A stretch of 64,000 nt of DNA from Microbacterium sp. BH-3-3-3 (GTDB lineage Bacteria > Actinomycetota > Actinomycetes > Actinomycetales > Microbacteriaceae), in NCBI RefSeq assembly GCF_007679045.1, contig NZ_VEFS01000003.1, positions 124,001 through 188,000 of the forward strand, written 5' to 3'. Position 1 is the stretch's first letter, and each line of letters opens with the position of its first letter. The translations under genes and the position numbers were made by a program. Shown here one piece after another: positions 31,431 through 44,205 of the stretch. The notes beneath the pieces were generated by a model. It was not told where the DNA came from and did no database searches. It was given only the letters and a program-made list of their open reading frames with translations.

Positions 31431-32876
31431 TCAGACCTCCTGGTAACCGGGAGCCGCACCGTGCACGGCGTCGCCCACGCGGTGCACGCGCAGGTCGTTG
31501 GTCGAGCCCGCGATTCCGGGAGGGGAACCCGAGATCACGACCACCTTGTCGCCGACCTTGGCCAGGTCGTGCGAGAGCAGGTAGTCGTCGACCTGCAGGA
31601 ACATCTTGTCGGTGTGCGACACGTGCTCGACCAGGGTCGAGCGCACGCCCCACGTCAGCGCCAGGCGGCGGCGGATGCCGGGCTCGGGCGTGAACGCGAT
31701 CATGGGGATCGTCGAACGCAGGCGCGACATGCGACGGGCCGAGTCGCCCGACTCGGTGAAGACGCAGAGGTACTTGGCCTCGACGAAGTCGGCGACCTCG
31801 ACGGCGGCGAGGGTGATGGCGCCACCCTGCGTGCGGGGCTTGTTGGTCAGGGGCGCGATGCGCTCCAGGCCGTGCTCCTCGGTCGACTCGACGATGCGGG
31901 CCATCGTCTCGACGACGACGACCGGGTAGTCGCCGACGCTGGTCTCGCCCGAGAGCATCACGGCATCCGCGCCATCGAGCACGGCGTTGGCGACGTCGCT
32001 GGTCTCGGCGCGCGTGGGCACCGGGCTGTTGATCATCGACTCGAGCATCTGCGTCGCCACGATGACGGGCTTGGCCATGCGACGGGCGAGCTCGACCGCG
32101 CGCTTCTGCACGATCGGCACGGCCTCGAGCGGCAGCTCGACGCCGAGGTCGCCGCGGGCGACCATGATGCCGTCGAAGGCGTCGATGATCTCTTCGAGGT
32201 TGTCGACCGCCTGCGGCTTCTCGATCTTGGCGATGACGGGCACGTAGCGTCCCTCTTCGGCCATGATCTCGTGCACGCGCTCGATGTCCTTCGCGTCGCG
32301 CACGAACGACAGCGCGATGAGGTCGGCACCGGCGTTCAGACCCCAGCGGAGGTCGGCTTCGTCCTTCTCGCTCAGGGCAGGGACGTTGACGGCGACGCCG
32401 GGCAGGTTGATGCCCTTGTTGTTCGAGACCGGACCGCCCACGACGACGCGGGTGGTGACGACGGTGCCGTCGGTCTCGACGACCTCGACGCGCACCTTTC
32501 CGTCATCGATCAGCAGGAAGTCGCCGGGGCGGACGTCCTGGGGCAGACCCTTGAAGGTCGTGCCGACGATCTCTTTTGTGCCGAGGATGTCTTCGACGGT
32601 GATCTTGAAGATGTCGCCGGGCAGCAGGTCGTGGGGACCGTTCTCGAACTTGCCGAGGCGGATCTTCGGACCCTGCAGGTCGACGAGGGCGGCGACCGGG
32701 CGACCGGCGTCCTCCGCGGCCTTGCGCACATTGGCGAAGTTGGCGTCGTGCACGGAGTAATCTCCGTGGCTCAAGTTGAGGCGGGCGACGTCCACCCCGG
32801 CGTCGATGATGGCGCGAACCATCTCATACGACGACGTGGCGGGCCCGAGTGTTGCGACGATCTTGGCGCGTCTCAT
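31431..32876 (-). CDS. pyk: Pyruvate kinase
   Basis: A 481-residue glycolytic enzyme that turns phosphoenolpyruvate and ADP into pyruvate and ATP. RAKIVATLGPATSS opens the barrel, LNLSHGDYSVHD binds phosphate, IAKIEKPQAVDNLEEII contains the catalytic Lys-Glu pair, MVARGDLGVELPLEAVP is the second metal site, and IVATQMLESMI follows. The C-terminal domain runs from about residue 350. Start ATG 32876 begins the conserved N-terminus; GGAG lies about 11 bases upstream. A TAAGCT hexamer overlapping the gltD stop (32929-32934) could be its -10. Confidence 0.95.
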   Translation of the reverse strand: MRRAKIVATLGPATSSYEMVRAIIDAGVDVARLNLSHGDYSVHDANFANVRKAAEDAGRPVAALVDLQGPKIRLGKFENGPHDLLPGDIFKITVEDILGTKEIVGTTFKGLPQDVRPGDFLLIDDGKVRVEVVETDGTVVTTRVVVGGPVSNNKGINLPGVAVNVPALSEKDEADLRWGLNAGADLIALSFVRDAKDIERVHEIMAEEGRYVPVIAKIEKPQAVDNLEEIIDAFDGIMVARGDLGVELPLEAVPIVQKRAVELARRMAKPVIVATQMLESMINSPVPTRAETSDVANAVLDGADAVMLSGETSVGDYPVVVVETMARIVESTEEHGLERIAPLTNKPRTQGGAITLAAVEVADFVEAKYLCVFTESGDSARRMSRLRSTIPMIAFTPEPGIRRRLALTWGVRSTLVEHVSHTDKMFLQVDDYLLSHDLAKVGDKVVVISGSPPGIAGSTNDLRVHRVGDAVHGAAPGYQEV

Positions 32877-32931
32877 CCGTTTACAAGCTCCGTGAGGATT
32901 TTCGGGAAGTGGCCGATCGGCCCTTGCCAGC

Positions 32932-34390
<1,459 letters not shown>

Positions 34391-34398
<8 letters not shown>

Positions 34399-37300
34399 CC
34401 GTCACCTCCAGAATGCGCTTCCAGACGACGTCGCCGTCGGGGTCGAGCCCCTCCGACACCGCCTCCTGGCGGGTCTGCAGCACGGCGGCGTAGTCGCGTG
34501 GCAGCACCCGGACGAAGTTGTCCACCTCGGTTTCGAACTCGTCGAGCAGACGACGGGCGAGGGTGGAATCGGTCTCCGCGACGTGCTTTTCGAGCAGGTC
34601 GCGCAGGATCTCGGCATCCCCCGCTCCGAGGGAACCGAGTTCGAGTTCACCGGATGCCATGGCCTCGCGGTTCACGAGGTCGCGGTCGAGCTTGTAGACG
34701 TAGGCCTGGCCGCCCGACATGCCGGCGCCGAGGTTGCGGCCCGTGGCGCCGAGGATCACGGCGAGACCACCGGTCATGTACTCGAGCGCGTGGTCGCCCA
34801 CGCCCTCGACGACCGCGGTCGCACCCGAGTTGCGCACGAGGAAGCGCTCGCCTACGACGCCGTTGAGGAACATCTGCCCCTGCGTGGCGCCGTAGCCGAT
34901 GACGTTTCCGGCGATGACGTTCTCGGACGCGGCGAAGGTCGAACCGCGCGGCGGGCGCACGACGATCGTGCCGCCCGACAGGCCCTTGCCGACGTAGTCG
35001 TTCGAGTCGCCCTCGAGGCGCAGCGTGATGCCGGCGGGCATGAACGCACCGAACGACTGTCCGGCCGAGCCGGTCAGGCGCACGTCGATCGAGTTCTCGG
35101 GCAGGCCGTGCTCGCCCCGCGCCTTGGTGACGTGGTGGCCGAGCATGGTCCCCACCGCGCGGGCCGTGTTGCGGATCGGCAGGTCGATCGTGAGCTGACC
35201 GCCGTGCGCGATGACGTCCTGTGCGCGCTCGATGAGCTGCACGTCGAAGTGCTCCTCGAGCTCGTGGTCCTGGTTGCGCGCGTGGCGGCGGGGCTCGTCG
35301 TCGGCGAAGCGGGGGCCTTCGAGGATCGGCGCGAGGTTGAGGCCGCGCGCCTTCCAGTGCTGGATCGCCTCGTTGGCATCCAGGAGCTCCGAACGACCCA
35401 CGATCTCGTCGATCGAGCGGTAGCCGAGGGCGGCGAGGTACTCGCGCACCTCCTGGGCGATGAACTCCATGAAGTTGACGACGTACTCGGCCTTGCCGGT
35501 GAAGCGCTCGCGCAGCACGGGGTTCTGCGTCGCGACGCCCACGGGGCAGGTGTCGAGGTGGCACACGCGCATCATGATGCAGCCCGAGACCACCAGCGGA
35601 GCGGTGGCGAAGCCGAACTCCTCGGCACCGAGCAGGGCCCCGATGATGACGTCGCGACCGGTCTTCATCTGACCGTCGACCTGCACGACGACGCGGTCGC
35701 GCATGCCGTTGAGCATGAGCGTCTGCTGCGTCTCGGCCAGGCCCAGCTCCCAGGGGGTGCCGGCGTGCTTGAGCGAGTTCATGGGGCTCGCGCCCGTGCC
35801 GCCGTCCTGACCGGAAACCAGGATGACGTCGCTCAGCGCCTTCGCGACACCCGCCGCGACCGCACCGATACCCGACTGGCTGACCAGCTTGGTGTGGATG
35901 CGGGCCGAGGGGTTGGCGCGCTTGAGGTCGAAGATGAGCTGCTTGAGGTCTTCGATCGAGTAGATGTCGTGGTGCGGCGGGGGCGAGATGAGCCCGACGC
36001 CCGCGGTCGCGTGGCGCGTGCGCGCCACCCACGGGTACACCTTGGTTGGCGGCAGCTGACCGCCCTCGCCGGGCTTGGCGCCCTGCGCGAGCTTGATCTG
36101 GATGTCGTCGGCCTTCGTCAGGTAGAGGCTCGTCACCCCGAAGCGACCGGATGCCACCTGCTTGATGGCACTGCGACGCTCGGGGTCGAGCAGACGGTCG
36201 ACGTCTTCTCCGCCCTCACCGGTGTTCGACTTGCCGCCGATGCGGTTCATCGCGACGGCGAGCACCTCGTGCGCCTCTTTCGAGATCGAGCCGTAGCTCA
36301 TCGCGCCGGTGGAGAAACGCTTGACGATCGCCGAGACGGGCTCGACCTCGTCGATCGGCACGGCCGGCCGCAGGCCCGTGCGCAGGCCGAACAGACCGCG
36401 CAGGGTCTTCAGCTCGTGCGCCTGGTCGTCGATCAGGTGCGTGTACTCGCGGAAGATGTCGTACCGGCGCTCGCGCGTGGCGTGCTGCAGACGGAAGACC
36501 GTGTCGGGGTTGAACAGGTGCGGGGCCCCGTCACGGCGCCACTGGTACTCGCCACCGGTCCACAGGCGCTCGTGCGCACGGGCCGCCGCGTCCTGCGGGT
36601 AGGCGTATTCGTGGCGCGCGGCGTTCTCGGCCGCGATGACGTCGAGTCCCACGCCGCCGAGCTTGGTCTCGGTGCCGGTGAAGTACGCGTCGATGAAGTC
36701 GCGCGACAGTCCCACGGCCTCGAACACCTGGGCGCCGGCGTACGACGACACGGTCGAGATGCCCATCTTCGACATGATCTTCAGCACGCCCTTGCCGAGC
36801 GCGTAGATCAGGTTCTTGACCGCCTTCTCGGGCGTGACGTTGGTGATGAAGCCCGCTCGCACCAGGTACTCGACGGTCTCCATCGCCAGGTACGGGTTGA
36901 CCGCCGAGGCGCCGTAGCCGATGAGGGTCGCCACGTGGTGCACCTCGCGAACGTCGCCGGCTTCGACCACGAGACCGACCTTCATGCGGGTCTCTTTGCG
37001 GATGAGGTGGTGGTGCACGGCCGCGAGCATGAGCAGCGACGGGATCGGCGCGAGGTCTTTGTTGGAGTCGCGGTCGCTGAGCACGATGAACTCGGCGCCG
37101 TCTTCGATGGCCTGGTCGACCTCGGTGCACATCTGCGTGAGGCGCTTCTGCAGACCCTTGTGTCCGGCCTCGACGCGGTAGAGACCGCGGATCGTCACCG
37201 ACGACCGGCCCGGCAGGGCGGTGTCGATGTGCTGGATCTTCGCGAGCTCGTCATTGTCGATGACGGGGAAGTCGAGGGTCACCGTGCGCGTGTGGTCGGG

Positions 37301-38968
37301 ACCCCAGGCCAGCAGGTTGCGCTCGGGACCGAGACCGAGCGAGAGGGACGTGACGACCTCTTCGCGGATCGAGTCGAGCGGCGGGTTGGTGACCTGCGCG
37401 AACTGCTGCGAGAAGTAGTCGAACAGCAGACGAGGGCGGTCGCTGAGCACGGCGACGGGTGCGTCGCTGCCCATGGCGCCGAGCGGCTCGGTGCCGCCCT
37501 GACCCATGGGGGTCAGCAGCATGCGCACCTCTTCTTCGGTATAGCCGAAAGTGCGCTGGCGGCGCGTGATCGAGGCGATGGGGTGCACGATGTGCTCGCG
37601 CTCGGGCAGCTCGCTGAGCTTGACGCGGCCCTTGCTGACCCACTCGCCCCACGGCTGCGAGGCGGCGAGGTCGGCCTTGATCTCCTCGTCTTCGACGATG
37701 CGGCGCTGGGCCGTGTCGACGAGGAACATGCGGCCCGGCTGCAGGCGGCCGCGGCGCTTGATGCGCTCGGGCGCGAAGTCGAGCACACCGGTCTCGGAGC
37801 CGATGACCACGAGGCCGTCGGTCGTCTCGGTCCAGCGGCCCGGGCGCAGTCCGTTGCGGTCGAGGGTGGCGCCCACGAGCGTGCCGTCGGTGAAGATCAG
37901 CGCGGCGGGGCCGTCCCACGGCTCCATCTGCATGGAGTGGTAGTCGTAGAAGGCGCGCAGGTCGAGGTCGATCGTGGCCTGCTTCTCGTAGGCCTCGGGC
38001 ACCATCATCATCACCGCGTGCGGCAGGCTGCGACCCGTCAAGGTCAGCAGCTCGAGCACCTCGTCGAACGACGCCGAGTCGCTCGCGCCCTCGGTGCAGA
38101 TGGGCAGCAGGGGGCGAACGTCGCCGATGAGCTCGGACTCGAGCTGCGACTGACGCGCGCGCATCCAGTTGCGGTTTCCCTTGACGGTGTTGATCTCGCC
38201 GTTGTGCGCGAGCATGCGCAGCGGCTGCGCGAGCGGCCACGACGGGAACGTGTTCGTGGAGTATCGCGAGTGCACGACCGCGAGCTCCGAGGCGAAGCGC
38301 TCGTCGGAGAGGTCGGGGTAGAACGGCTCGAGCTGGAGCGTGGTGACCATACCCTTGTAGCCGAGCGTGCGGCTCGACAGCGACACGAAGTACGCCTGGA
38401 GCTCGTGACGCGCGCGCTTGCGCAGGCGGTAGACGCGGCGGTCGAGCGCGATGCCCGACAGCGCCGGCTCGTCGCCCGTGGCCGGGCGCGAGACGAACAG
38501 CTGCTCGAACGCGGGACGCGCCTCGAAGGCGAGCTTGCCGAGGTTCTCGGTCTCGACGGGCACCTCGCGCCAGCCGAGCACCTCGAGGTTCTCGTGGCGC
38601 GCGAGCTCTTCGATGCCCGACTTCATGGCCTGACGCTCGTCGTGGCCGAGCGGCAGGAAGATCATGCCCGCGGCGTACTCCCCCACCGGCGGCAGGTCGA
38701 AGTCGACGACCTCGCGCAGGAACGCGTCGGGCATCTGGGTCAGAATGCCGGCGCCGTCGCCCGTGCCCGCGTCGGAGCCGATGGCGCCACGGTGCTCGAG
38801 GTTGCGCAGCGCCGTCAGCGCCAGGTCGATGATGTCGTGACCGGCTTCGCCGCGGAGAGTGGCGACCATGGCGAGGCCACAGGCGTCTTTCTCGAACGAC
38901 GGGTCGTACATTCCCTGTCGGGCGGGGAACGTGCCTCCGACGGTGTCGGAGCGCAGGCTGGAAGCCAT
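34391..38968 (-). CDS. gltB: Glutamate synthase large subunit
   Basis: A 1525-residue enzyme making two glutamates from glutamine and 2-oxoglutarate. Cys30 in [11 protein letters not shown] is the Ntn nucleophile, exposed after removal of a 29-residue propeptide. The synthase domain holds the 3Fe-4S ligands in [15 protein letters not shown] and the FMN barrel around [23 protein letters not shown], followed by [11 protein letters not shown]. The C-terminal domain is the Gly-rich beta-helix ([14 protein letters not shown]). ATG 38968 has GAGGA upstream; the GTG five codons earlier is less likely. Forms the ammonia-assimilating complex with GltD. Confidence 0.95.
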
Positions 38969-39020
38969 ATCAACCGTCCTCACGTTGATGCTTCGAATGG
39001 GACGACGTCGGCCCAGAGTG

Positions 39021-40025
39021 TTAGTTCGTGGCGGGGCTGCTTGTGGCGCTGGTGCCGACGGTGTCGCTCGTCGCGGGCGGCTCGCTCACGTCGACGAAGT
39101 CAGAGGGGTCGCCTGAGTCTACAGCCCCCGGAGCCTTCGACTCGCGCCCGGGCGCGTAGGGCGAGGGCTCGAGACCGAGGTGGCGACGCGACTGCACGAT
39201 GAAGATCACGATGCCGAGGATCACGCCGAAGATCGCGGCCCACACGTTCGTGCGCAGCCCCAGGATGATGTCGCTCGGGTCGACGCGGATCGACTCCCAC
39301 ACGATGCGTCCGGCGGAGTACCAGACCAGGTAGATCGCGAACTGCTTGCCCCACTGCAGGGTGAAGCGTTTGCCGACGTAGAGGATGACCGCGGCGCCCA
39401 GCAGGTTCCAGATGACCTCGTAGGCGAAGGTGGGGTGGAACAGGGTGCCGGCGGGCAGGCCGACCGGGATGGCCGGGTTGCCGGAGTCGATCTGCAGACC
39501 CCAGGGCAGGTCGGTGGGCTGGCCGAAGAGCTCCTGGTTGAACCAGTTGCCGAAGCGACCCATGGCCTGGGCGATGATGAGGCCCGGCGCGAGCGCGTCG
39601 GCGAAGGTCCAGAAGCGGATGCCGGTCCACTTGCACCCGAGGAAGGCGCCGATCGCGCCGCCGATGAGGGCGCCGTAAATGGCGATGCCGCCCTCCCAGA
39701 TGGCCCACACCGATCCGGGCTGCGTGATGTTCCACGGGTTGGAGCCGGGGCCGAAGTAGAAGCCCGCGTGCGTGGCCACGTGGTAGATGCGCGCCGCGAC
39801 GATGGCGAGGGGCACCGCCAGCAGGCAGATGTCGATGACGACCCACTTCTCGGCCCCGCGACGCGTCAGACGCGCGTTCGTGAGGAACACCGCGACGATG
39901 ATGCCCGCGACGATGCACAGGGCATAGAAGTGGATGCGGAGCGGACCGAGATCGACGTAGGAGATCGTCGGGCTCGGGATGCTGGCGAGCACGCCGGAGG
40001 CGGCGCTCGAGAGGGCGAACGTCAT
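39021..40025 (-). CDS. lgt: Prolipoprotein diacylglyceryl transferase
   Basis: A 334-residue membrane enzyme that moves diacylglycerol from phosphatidylglycerol to the lipobox cysteine of prolipoproteins such as the YnjB-like protein in this window. The signature [23 protein letters not shown] has the conserved Arg-Gly-Asn; [17 protein letters not shown] holds the early His-Tyr pair. Seven helices, then a ~50-residue Ser/Thr/Pro/Asp-rich cytoplasmic tail usual in actinobacteria. ATG 40025 follows TAGACT by seven bases. Ten bases separate it from the trpA stop. Confidence 0.93.
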   Translation of the reverse strand: MTFALSSAASGVLASIPSPTISYVDLGPLRIHFYALCIVAGIIVAVFLTNARLTRRGAEKWVVIDICLLAVPLAIVAARIYHVATHAGFYFGPGSNPWNITQPGSVWAIWEGGIAIYGALIGGAIGAFLGCKWTGIRFWTFADALAPGLIIAQAMGRFGNWFNQELFGQPTDLPWGLQIDSGNPAIPVGLPAGTLFHPTFAYEVIWNLLGAAVILYVGKRFTLQWGKQFAIYLVWYSAGRIVWESIRVDPSDIILGLRTNVWAAIFGVILGIVIFIVQSRRHLGLEPSPYAPGRESKAPGAVDSGDPSDFVDVSEPPATSDTVGTSATSSPATN

Positions 40026-40035
40026 GCAGACGAGT

Positions 40036-40827
40036 CTAGGCGCGCTTCGAAGCGCCCGCGGACAGCTCCTTCGCGAGCGAGGAGAGCCCCTCGACGCCGC
40101 CGTCGCGGAGCGCTTTGACCAGCGCGGTTCCGACGATCGCGCCGTCGGCGTACTCGACGACACCCGCGACCTGCTCGGCGTTCGAGATGCCGATCCCGAC
40201 GCATGCGTGGGCGGCACCGAACGAGCGCAGGCGCTCGACGAGGTTCCGCGCGGCGGCGTCGAGCGAGGTGCGCTCCCCCGTGATGCCCATGGTCGACACG
40301 GTGTAGACGAAGCCGGTGGAGGCCTCGACGATCATCTTCAAACGCTCGTCCGACGAGGTGGGGGCGGCGAGGAACACGCGGTCGAGGCCGGCGCGCTTGC
40401 TCGTCTCGATCCACTGCGATGCGGCATCCGGGGTCACATCGGGCGTGATGAGGCCCGCACCGCCCGCGGCGACGAGCTCGTCGGCGTAGCGGTCGACGCC
40501 GTACTGCTCGACGAGGTTCCAGTAGGTCATCACGAGGACCGGCACGTCGGTGCGCGCGGTGACCTCGCGGATGATCGTGAACAGGTCGCGCATGCGGAAC
40601 CCGTTCGCGAGCGCCGTCTGCGTGGCCTCCTGGATGACCAGGCCGTCCATCACCGGGTCGCTGTAGGGCGGGCCGAGCTCGATGACGTCGGCGCCGGCCT
40701 CGGCCAGCGCGACGGCCGCCTCGACGCTGGTCGCGACGTCGGGGAAGCCCGCGGGCAGGTAGCCGACGAAGGCACCACGGCCCTCGGCGTGGGCGGCGTC
40801 GATGGCCGCCGAGACGCGAGAGGTCAC
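40036..40827 (-). CDS. trpA: Tryptophan synthase alpha chain
   Basis: A 263-residue TIM barrel that splits indole-3-glycerol phosphate into indole and glyceraldehyde 3-phosphate. [23 protein letters not shown] contains the catalytic Glu and Asp in their usual setting, and [14 protein letters not shown] is the mobile loop 6. The phosphate site [28 protein letters not shown] is intact. GTG 40827 overlaps the trpB stop (GTGA). Confidence 0.95.
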   Translation of the reverse strand: MTSRVSAAIDAAHAEGRGAFVGYLPAGFPDVATSVEAAVALAEAGADVIELGPPYSDPVMDGLVIQEATQTALANGFRMRDLFTIIREVTARTDVPVLVMTYWNLVEQYGVDRYADELVAAGGAGLITPDVTPDAASQWIETSKRAGLDRVFLAAPTSSDERLKMIVEASTGFVYTVSTMGITGERTSLDAAARNLVERLRSFGAAHACVGIGISNAEQVAGVVEYADGAIVGTALVKALRDGGVEGLSSLAKELSAGASKRA

Positions 40828-42167
40828 AGCTCGACTCCCGCGCCGCTGGCGGCGTCCGGGGCCGGGGTCACGTCGACGGGCGAGCCGGGGGCGGATGCCA
40901 CCGTCTCCGCAGCACGCGTCTGCGCGGCGCCCTCGGGACCCTCGGGCGCGTGCTGGGCGTCGTACAGGTCGAAGTAGCGCGCCGCGGTGTCCATGTCTTT
41001 GTCGCCGCGACCCGAGAGGTTGATGGCGATCACGGCATCCGGACCCAACTCGCGACCGATGCGCAGGGCTCCGGCGAGGGCGTGGGCCGACTCGATGGCC
41101 GGGATGATGCCCTCGGTGCGCGAGAGCAGGCGCAGGGCCTGCATGGCCTCGTCGTCGGTGGCGGGGATGTACTGGGCGCGGCCGATGTCGGCGAGCCACG
41201 CGTGCTCGGGACCGACGCCCGGGTAGTCGAGTCCGGCCGAGATGGAGTGCGACTCGGTGGTCTGGCCGTCTTCGTCCTGCAGCACGTAGGTGCGCGCACC
41301 GTGCAGGACGCCGGGGCGACCCCGCTCGATCGAGGCCGCGTGCTTGGGGGTGTCGACGCCGTCGCCCGCCGCCTCGACGCCGTAGAGGGCCACGCCCTCG
41401 TCGTCGAGGAACGCGTCGAACATGCCGATCGCGTTCGATCCGCCGCCGACGCACGCGAACACGGCGTCGGGGAGGCGGCCGAGGCGCTCGAGGAACTCCG
41501 CGCGGGTCTCTTCGCCGATGATCTTCTGGAAGTCGCGCACCATCGCCGGGAAGGGGTGCGGGCCCGCGGCGGTGCCGAAGATGTAGTTGGTCGTCTCGAC
41601 CGAGGCGACCCAGTCGCGGTAGGCCTCGTTGATCGCGTCTTTCAGCGTGCGCGAGCCCGTCGTGACGGGGATGACCTCGGCGCCGAGAAGGCGCATGCGG
41701 GCCACATTGAGCGCCTGGCGCTCGGTGTCGACCTCGCCCATGTAGACGACGCACTCGAGGCCGAACAGGGCCGCGGCGGTCGCGGTGGCGACGCCGTGCT
41801 GGCCGGCTCCGGTCTCGGCGATCACGCGCGTCTTGCCGAGGCGCTTGGTCAGCAGCGCCTGGCCCAGCACGTTGTTGATCTTGTGCGAGCCGGTGTGGTT
41901 GAGGTCTTCGCGCTTGAGGAAGACGCGCGCGCCTCCCGCGTGCGCGGCGAAGCGCGGCACCTCGGTGAGCACCGAGGGGCGACCCGCGTAGTCGTGCAGC
42001 AGAGCCCGCAGCTCGGTGTGGAACTCCGGGTCGGCCATCGCCGACTCGTAGACCTCGGTGAGCTCGTCGATCGCCGCGATGAGCGATTCGGGCATGTAGC
42101 GCCCGCCGAAGTCGCCGAAGAACGGCCCCTTCTGGTCGCGCAGCTTCTGGTCGGGCACGGTGGTCAT
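40824..42167 (-). CDS. trpB: Tryptophan synthase beta chain
   Basis: A 447-residue PLP enzyme joining indole and serine into tryptophan. [22 protein letters not shown] contains the Schiff-base Lys, and [15 protein letters not shown] the PLP phosphate loop. About 45 residues at the C-terminus ([21 protein letters not shown] onward) are a low-complexity Ala/Pro/Glu tail beyond the usual end. The ATG shares one base with the trpC stop (TGATG), so translation is coupled. Confidence 0.95.
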   Translation of the reverse strand: MTTVPDQKLRDQKGPFFGDFGGRYMPESLIAAIDELTEVYESAMADPEFHTELRALLHDYAGRPSVLTEVPRFAAHAGGARVFLKREDLNHTGSHKINNVLGQALLTKRLGKTRVIAETGAGQHGVATATAAALFGLECVVYMGEVDTERQALNVARMRLLGAEVIPVTTGSRTLKDAINEAYRDWVASVETTNYIFGTAAGPHPFPAMVRDFQKIIGEETRAEFLERLGRLPDAVFACVGGGSNAIGMFDAFLDDEGVALYGVEAAGDGVDTPKHAASIERGRPGVLHGARTYVLQDEDGQTTESHSISAGLDYPGVGPEHAWLADIGRAQYIPATDDEAMQALRLLSRTEGIIPAIESAHALAGALRIGRELGPDAVIAINLSGRGDKDMDTAARYFDLYDAQHAPEGPEGAAQTRAAETVASAPGSPVDVTPAPDAASGAGVEL

Positions 42168-42940
42168 CAGGACTCCTGGAGGAACGCGCGGAGCGTGGCG
42201 ACGGGGTCGCCGGTGACGAGGGCCTCGCCCACGAGCACGACGTCGGCACCCGCCGCGCGGTAGTGCGCCACGTCGGCGGGGGCGAGGACGGCCGATTCGG
42301 CGATCTTCACGGCATCCGCGGGGAAACGCTCGACCAGCGAACCGAACAGGTCGCGGTCGAGCTCGAAGGTCGACAGGTTGCGCGCGTTGACGCCGATGAG
42401 CTTCGCGCCCAGCTGCGACGCGCGCTCGAGCTCATCGGCCGAGTGCGTCTCGACGAGGGCGGTCATGCCCAGGTCGGTGACGAGGCCGTAAAGCTCTGCG
42501 AGGGTCTTGTCGTCGAGGGCCGCGACGATGAGCAGTACCAGGTCGGCGCCCGACGCGCGGGCCTCGAGCACCTGGTACGGCGTCGCGATGAAGTCCTTGC
42601 GCAGCACGGGAACGCTGACGGCGGCACGAACGGCCTCGAGGTCGGCCAGGCTGCCCTTGAACTTGCGCGCCTCGGTGAGCACCGAGATCGCCGAGGCCCC
42701 GCCCTCTTCGTACAGGCGCGCCTGACGAGCGGGGTCGGGGATCGAGGCGAGGTCGCCGCGCGAGGGGCTCGCGCGCTTGACCTCGGCGATGATCTTCACG
42801 CGGTCGGCGGGGGCGAGCATCGCGAGGGCATCGCGAGCCGGGGTCTGCGCGAGGGCGTCGCGCTCGACCTCCGCGAGCGGACGCGCCTGGGCGCGCTGCT
42901 CGGCGTCTTCCACCGCTCCGGCCGTGAGATCGGCCAGCAC
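42167..42940 (-). CDS. trpC: Indole-3-glycerol phosphate synthase
   Basis: A 257-residue TIM barrel that closes the indole ring from Cd[18 protein letters not shown] holds the catalytic Lys and the conserved [36 protein letters not shown] and [15 protein letters not shown] are the central strands, and [28 protein letters not shown] binds phosphate. GTG 42940 is preferred: it starts a normal-length N-terminal helix ([16 protein letters not shown]). Two bases separate it from the HGxxPAAW gene. Confidence 0.94.
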   Translation of the reverse strand: MLADLTAGAVEDAEQRAQARPLAEVERDALAQTPARDALAMLAPADRVKIIAEVKRASPSRGDLASIPDPARQARLYEEGGASAISVLTEARKFKGSLADLEAVRAAVSVPVLRKDFIATPYQVLEARASGADLVLLIVAALDDKTLAELYGLVTDLGMTALVETHSADELERASQLGAKLIGVNARNLSTFELDRDLFGSLVERFPADAVKIAESAVLAPADVAHYRAAGADVVLVGEALVTGDPVATLRAFLQES

Positions 42941-42942
42941 GA

Positions 42943-43173
42943 TCAGTGGGCCTTCGGGTTGGACTTCGCGCCGTTCGCGCCGTAACCGGCCTTGGTCATG
43001 ACGAAGCCGACGATCGCGCCGACCACGAGCAGACCCACGGACGCCCACACCATGACCGGCATGTCGAACCAGAAGAACAGCGTGCCGAGCGTGATCGCGA
43101 CCAGCATGATGATCACGGTCGTCCAGGCGGCGGGCGAGTGTCCGTGGCCGGGATCGCCGATGGGGTTGCTCAT
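42943..43173 (-). CDS. HGxxPAAW motif membrane protein
   Basis: A 76-residue protein with the motif GHGHSPAAWTTV near the N-terminus and two transmembrane helices (VIIMLVAITLGTLFFWF, ASVGLLVVGAIVGFVMT). This small family is found in actinobacterial trp clusters; its role is unknown, though position suggests a link to tryptophan synthesis or regulation. The ATG at 43173 is preceded by AAGGAGC, a strong ribosome binding site. Confidence 0.85.
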   Translation of the reverse strand: MSNPIGDPGHGHSPAAWTTVIIMLVAITLGTLFFWFDMPVMVWASVGLLVVGAIVGFVMTKAGYGANGAKSNPKAH

Positions 43174-43276
43174 GGGGCTCCTTACAGTCGCGCGCAGCGC
43201 GGGGGAAAGCGTGCGTCCAGTCTACCGAAACGGTGGTGCCGTCCCCGCGCCGACGTCTCGATGTCGCGAGGATCGC

Positions 43277-43867
43277 TCAGGCGGTGGGGTCGTCGCCGCG
43301 CGAGAGGTCGTCCCACGAGTCGATCGCGTCGTGCGGACGACCGGTGCCGGTCACCGCGGCCTCCTCGGCCGTGCGGTACTTGCGGCTCGCGCCCGAGGCC
43401 CAGCGTCGCGCCGTGACGAGGGTGAAGACGGATGCCGCGAGCAGCACGACCTGCGCGACGAAGGTCACGGCCGGCCACGGCGTGAGCGAGAGGTCTTGGA
43501 CCAGCGCTCCCACGGCATCCGTGCCCGAGATCCCCGTCGCATCGGTGACGGTCGCCGCGGTCGCCGACACGGGGGTGGCGAACAGCAGCTGCGCGGTGCC
43601 GAACCCGACGAGGGCGGCGATGAGCACGCCGAGCGCGCCGAAGACGTACCGCATTACGGGGCCGACGATCGAGAGGGCGGCGCCCAGGGCGAGGGCGGCG
43701 AGGCTCAGCGGGGTGAGCACGGGCAGGGCCTCGGCGCCGGGCACCGCGAGCGTCTGCTGCGATCCGTCGTCGAGGGTGACGTCGATCCAGGTCTGCGTCG
43801 ACGCGATCACCCCGATCGCGCCGGTCAGGAGCATCGCGAGCACCGCCGTGGAGCGGGCGCGACGCAT
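43277..43867 (-). CDS. Trp biosynthesis-associated membrane protein
   Basis: A 196-residue protein with four helices (TAVLAMLLTGAIGVIAS, LSLAALALGAALSIVGPVM, FGALGVLIAALVGFGTAQLL, VTFVAQVVLLAASVFTLVTA) and the early TQTWIDVTL segment typical of the Trp_oprn_chp family, which occurs only in actinobacterial trp operons and has no proven function. Its ATG overlaps the hisI stop (TGATG). In related genomes trpE normally lies between these two genes; it is absent here. Confidence 0.85.
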   Translation of the reverse strand: MRRARSTAVLAMLLTGAIGVIASTQTWIDVTLDDGSQQTLAVPGAEALPVLTPLSLAALALGAALSIVGPVMRYVFGALGVLIAALVGFGTAQLLFATPVSATAATVTDATGISGTDAVGALVQDLSLTPWPAVTFVAQVVLLAASVFTLVTARRWASGASRKYRTAEEAAVTGTGRPHDAIDSWDDLSRGDDPTA

Positions 43868-44205
43868 CAGCGCTCCCCCACGACCGGGTGCAGGTCGTCG
43901 GAGTCGAAGCAGGTGTGGTCGCCGGTGTGGCACGCGGCGCCGATCTGGTCGACCTCGATCAGCAGGGTGTCGCCGTCGCAGTCCAGGCGCGCGCCCTTGA
44001 CCAGCTGGATGTGGCCCGAGGTGTCGCCCTTGCGCCAGTACTCCTGCCGCGACCGCGACCAGAACGTCACGCGACCGGTGGTGAGCGTGCGGTTCAGGGC
44101 CTCGGCATCCATCCACCCCACCATCAGCACCTCGCGCGAGTCGAACTGCTGGATCACCGCGGCCACGAGACCGTCGGCGTCGTACTTCACACGGTCGACG
44201 CTCAT
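43867..44205 (-). CDS. hisI: Phosphoribosyl-AMP cyclohydrolase
   Basis: A 112-residue zinc enzyme for the third step of histidine synthesis. [36 protein letters not shown] is the conserved first half; DCDGDTLL provides Cys and Asp ligands, and CHTGDHTCF the remaining zinc cysteines. The pyrophosphohydrolase activity is on a separate gene (hisE). ATG 44205 overlaps the hisF stop by four bases. Confidence 0.94.
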   Translation of the reverse strand: MSVDRVKYDADGLVAAVIQQFDSREVLMVGWMDAEALNRTLTTGRVTFWSRSRQEYWRKGDTSGHIQLVKGARLDCDGDTLLIEVDQIGAACHTGDHTCFDSDDLHPVVGER

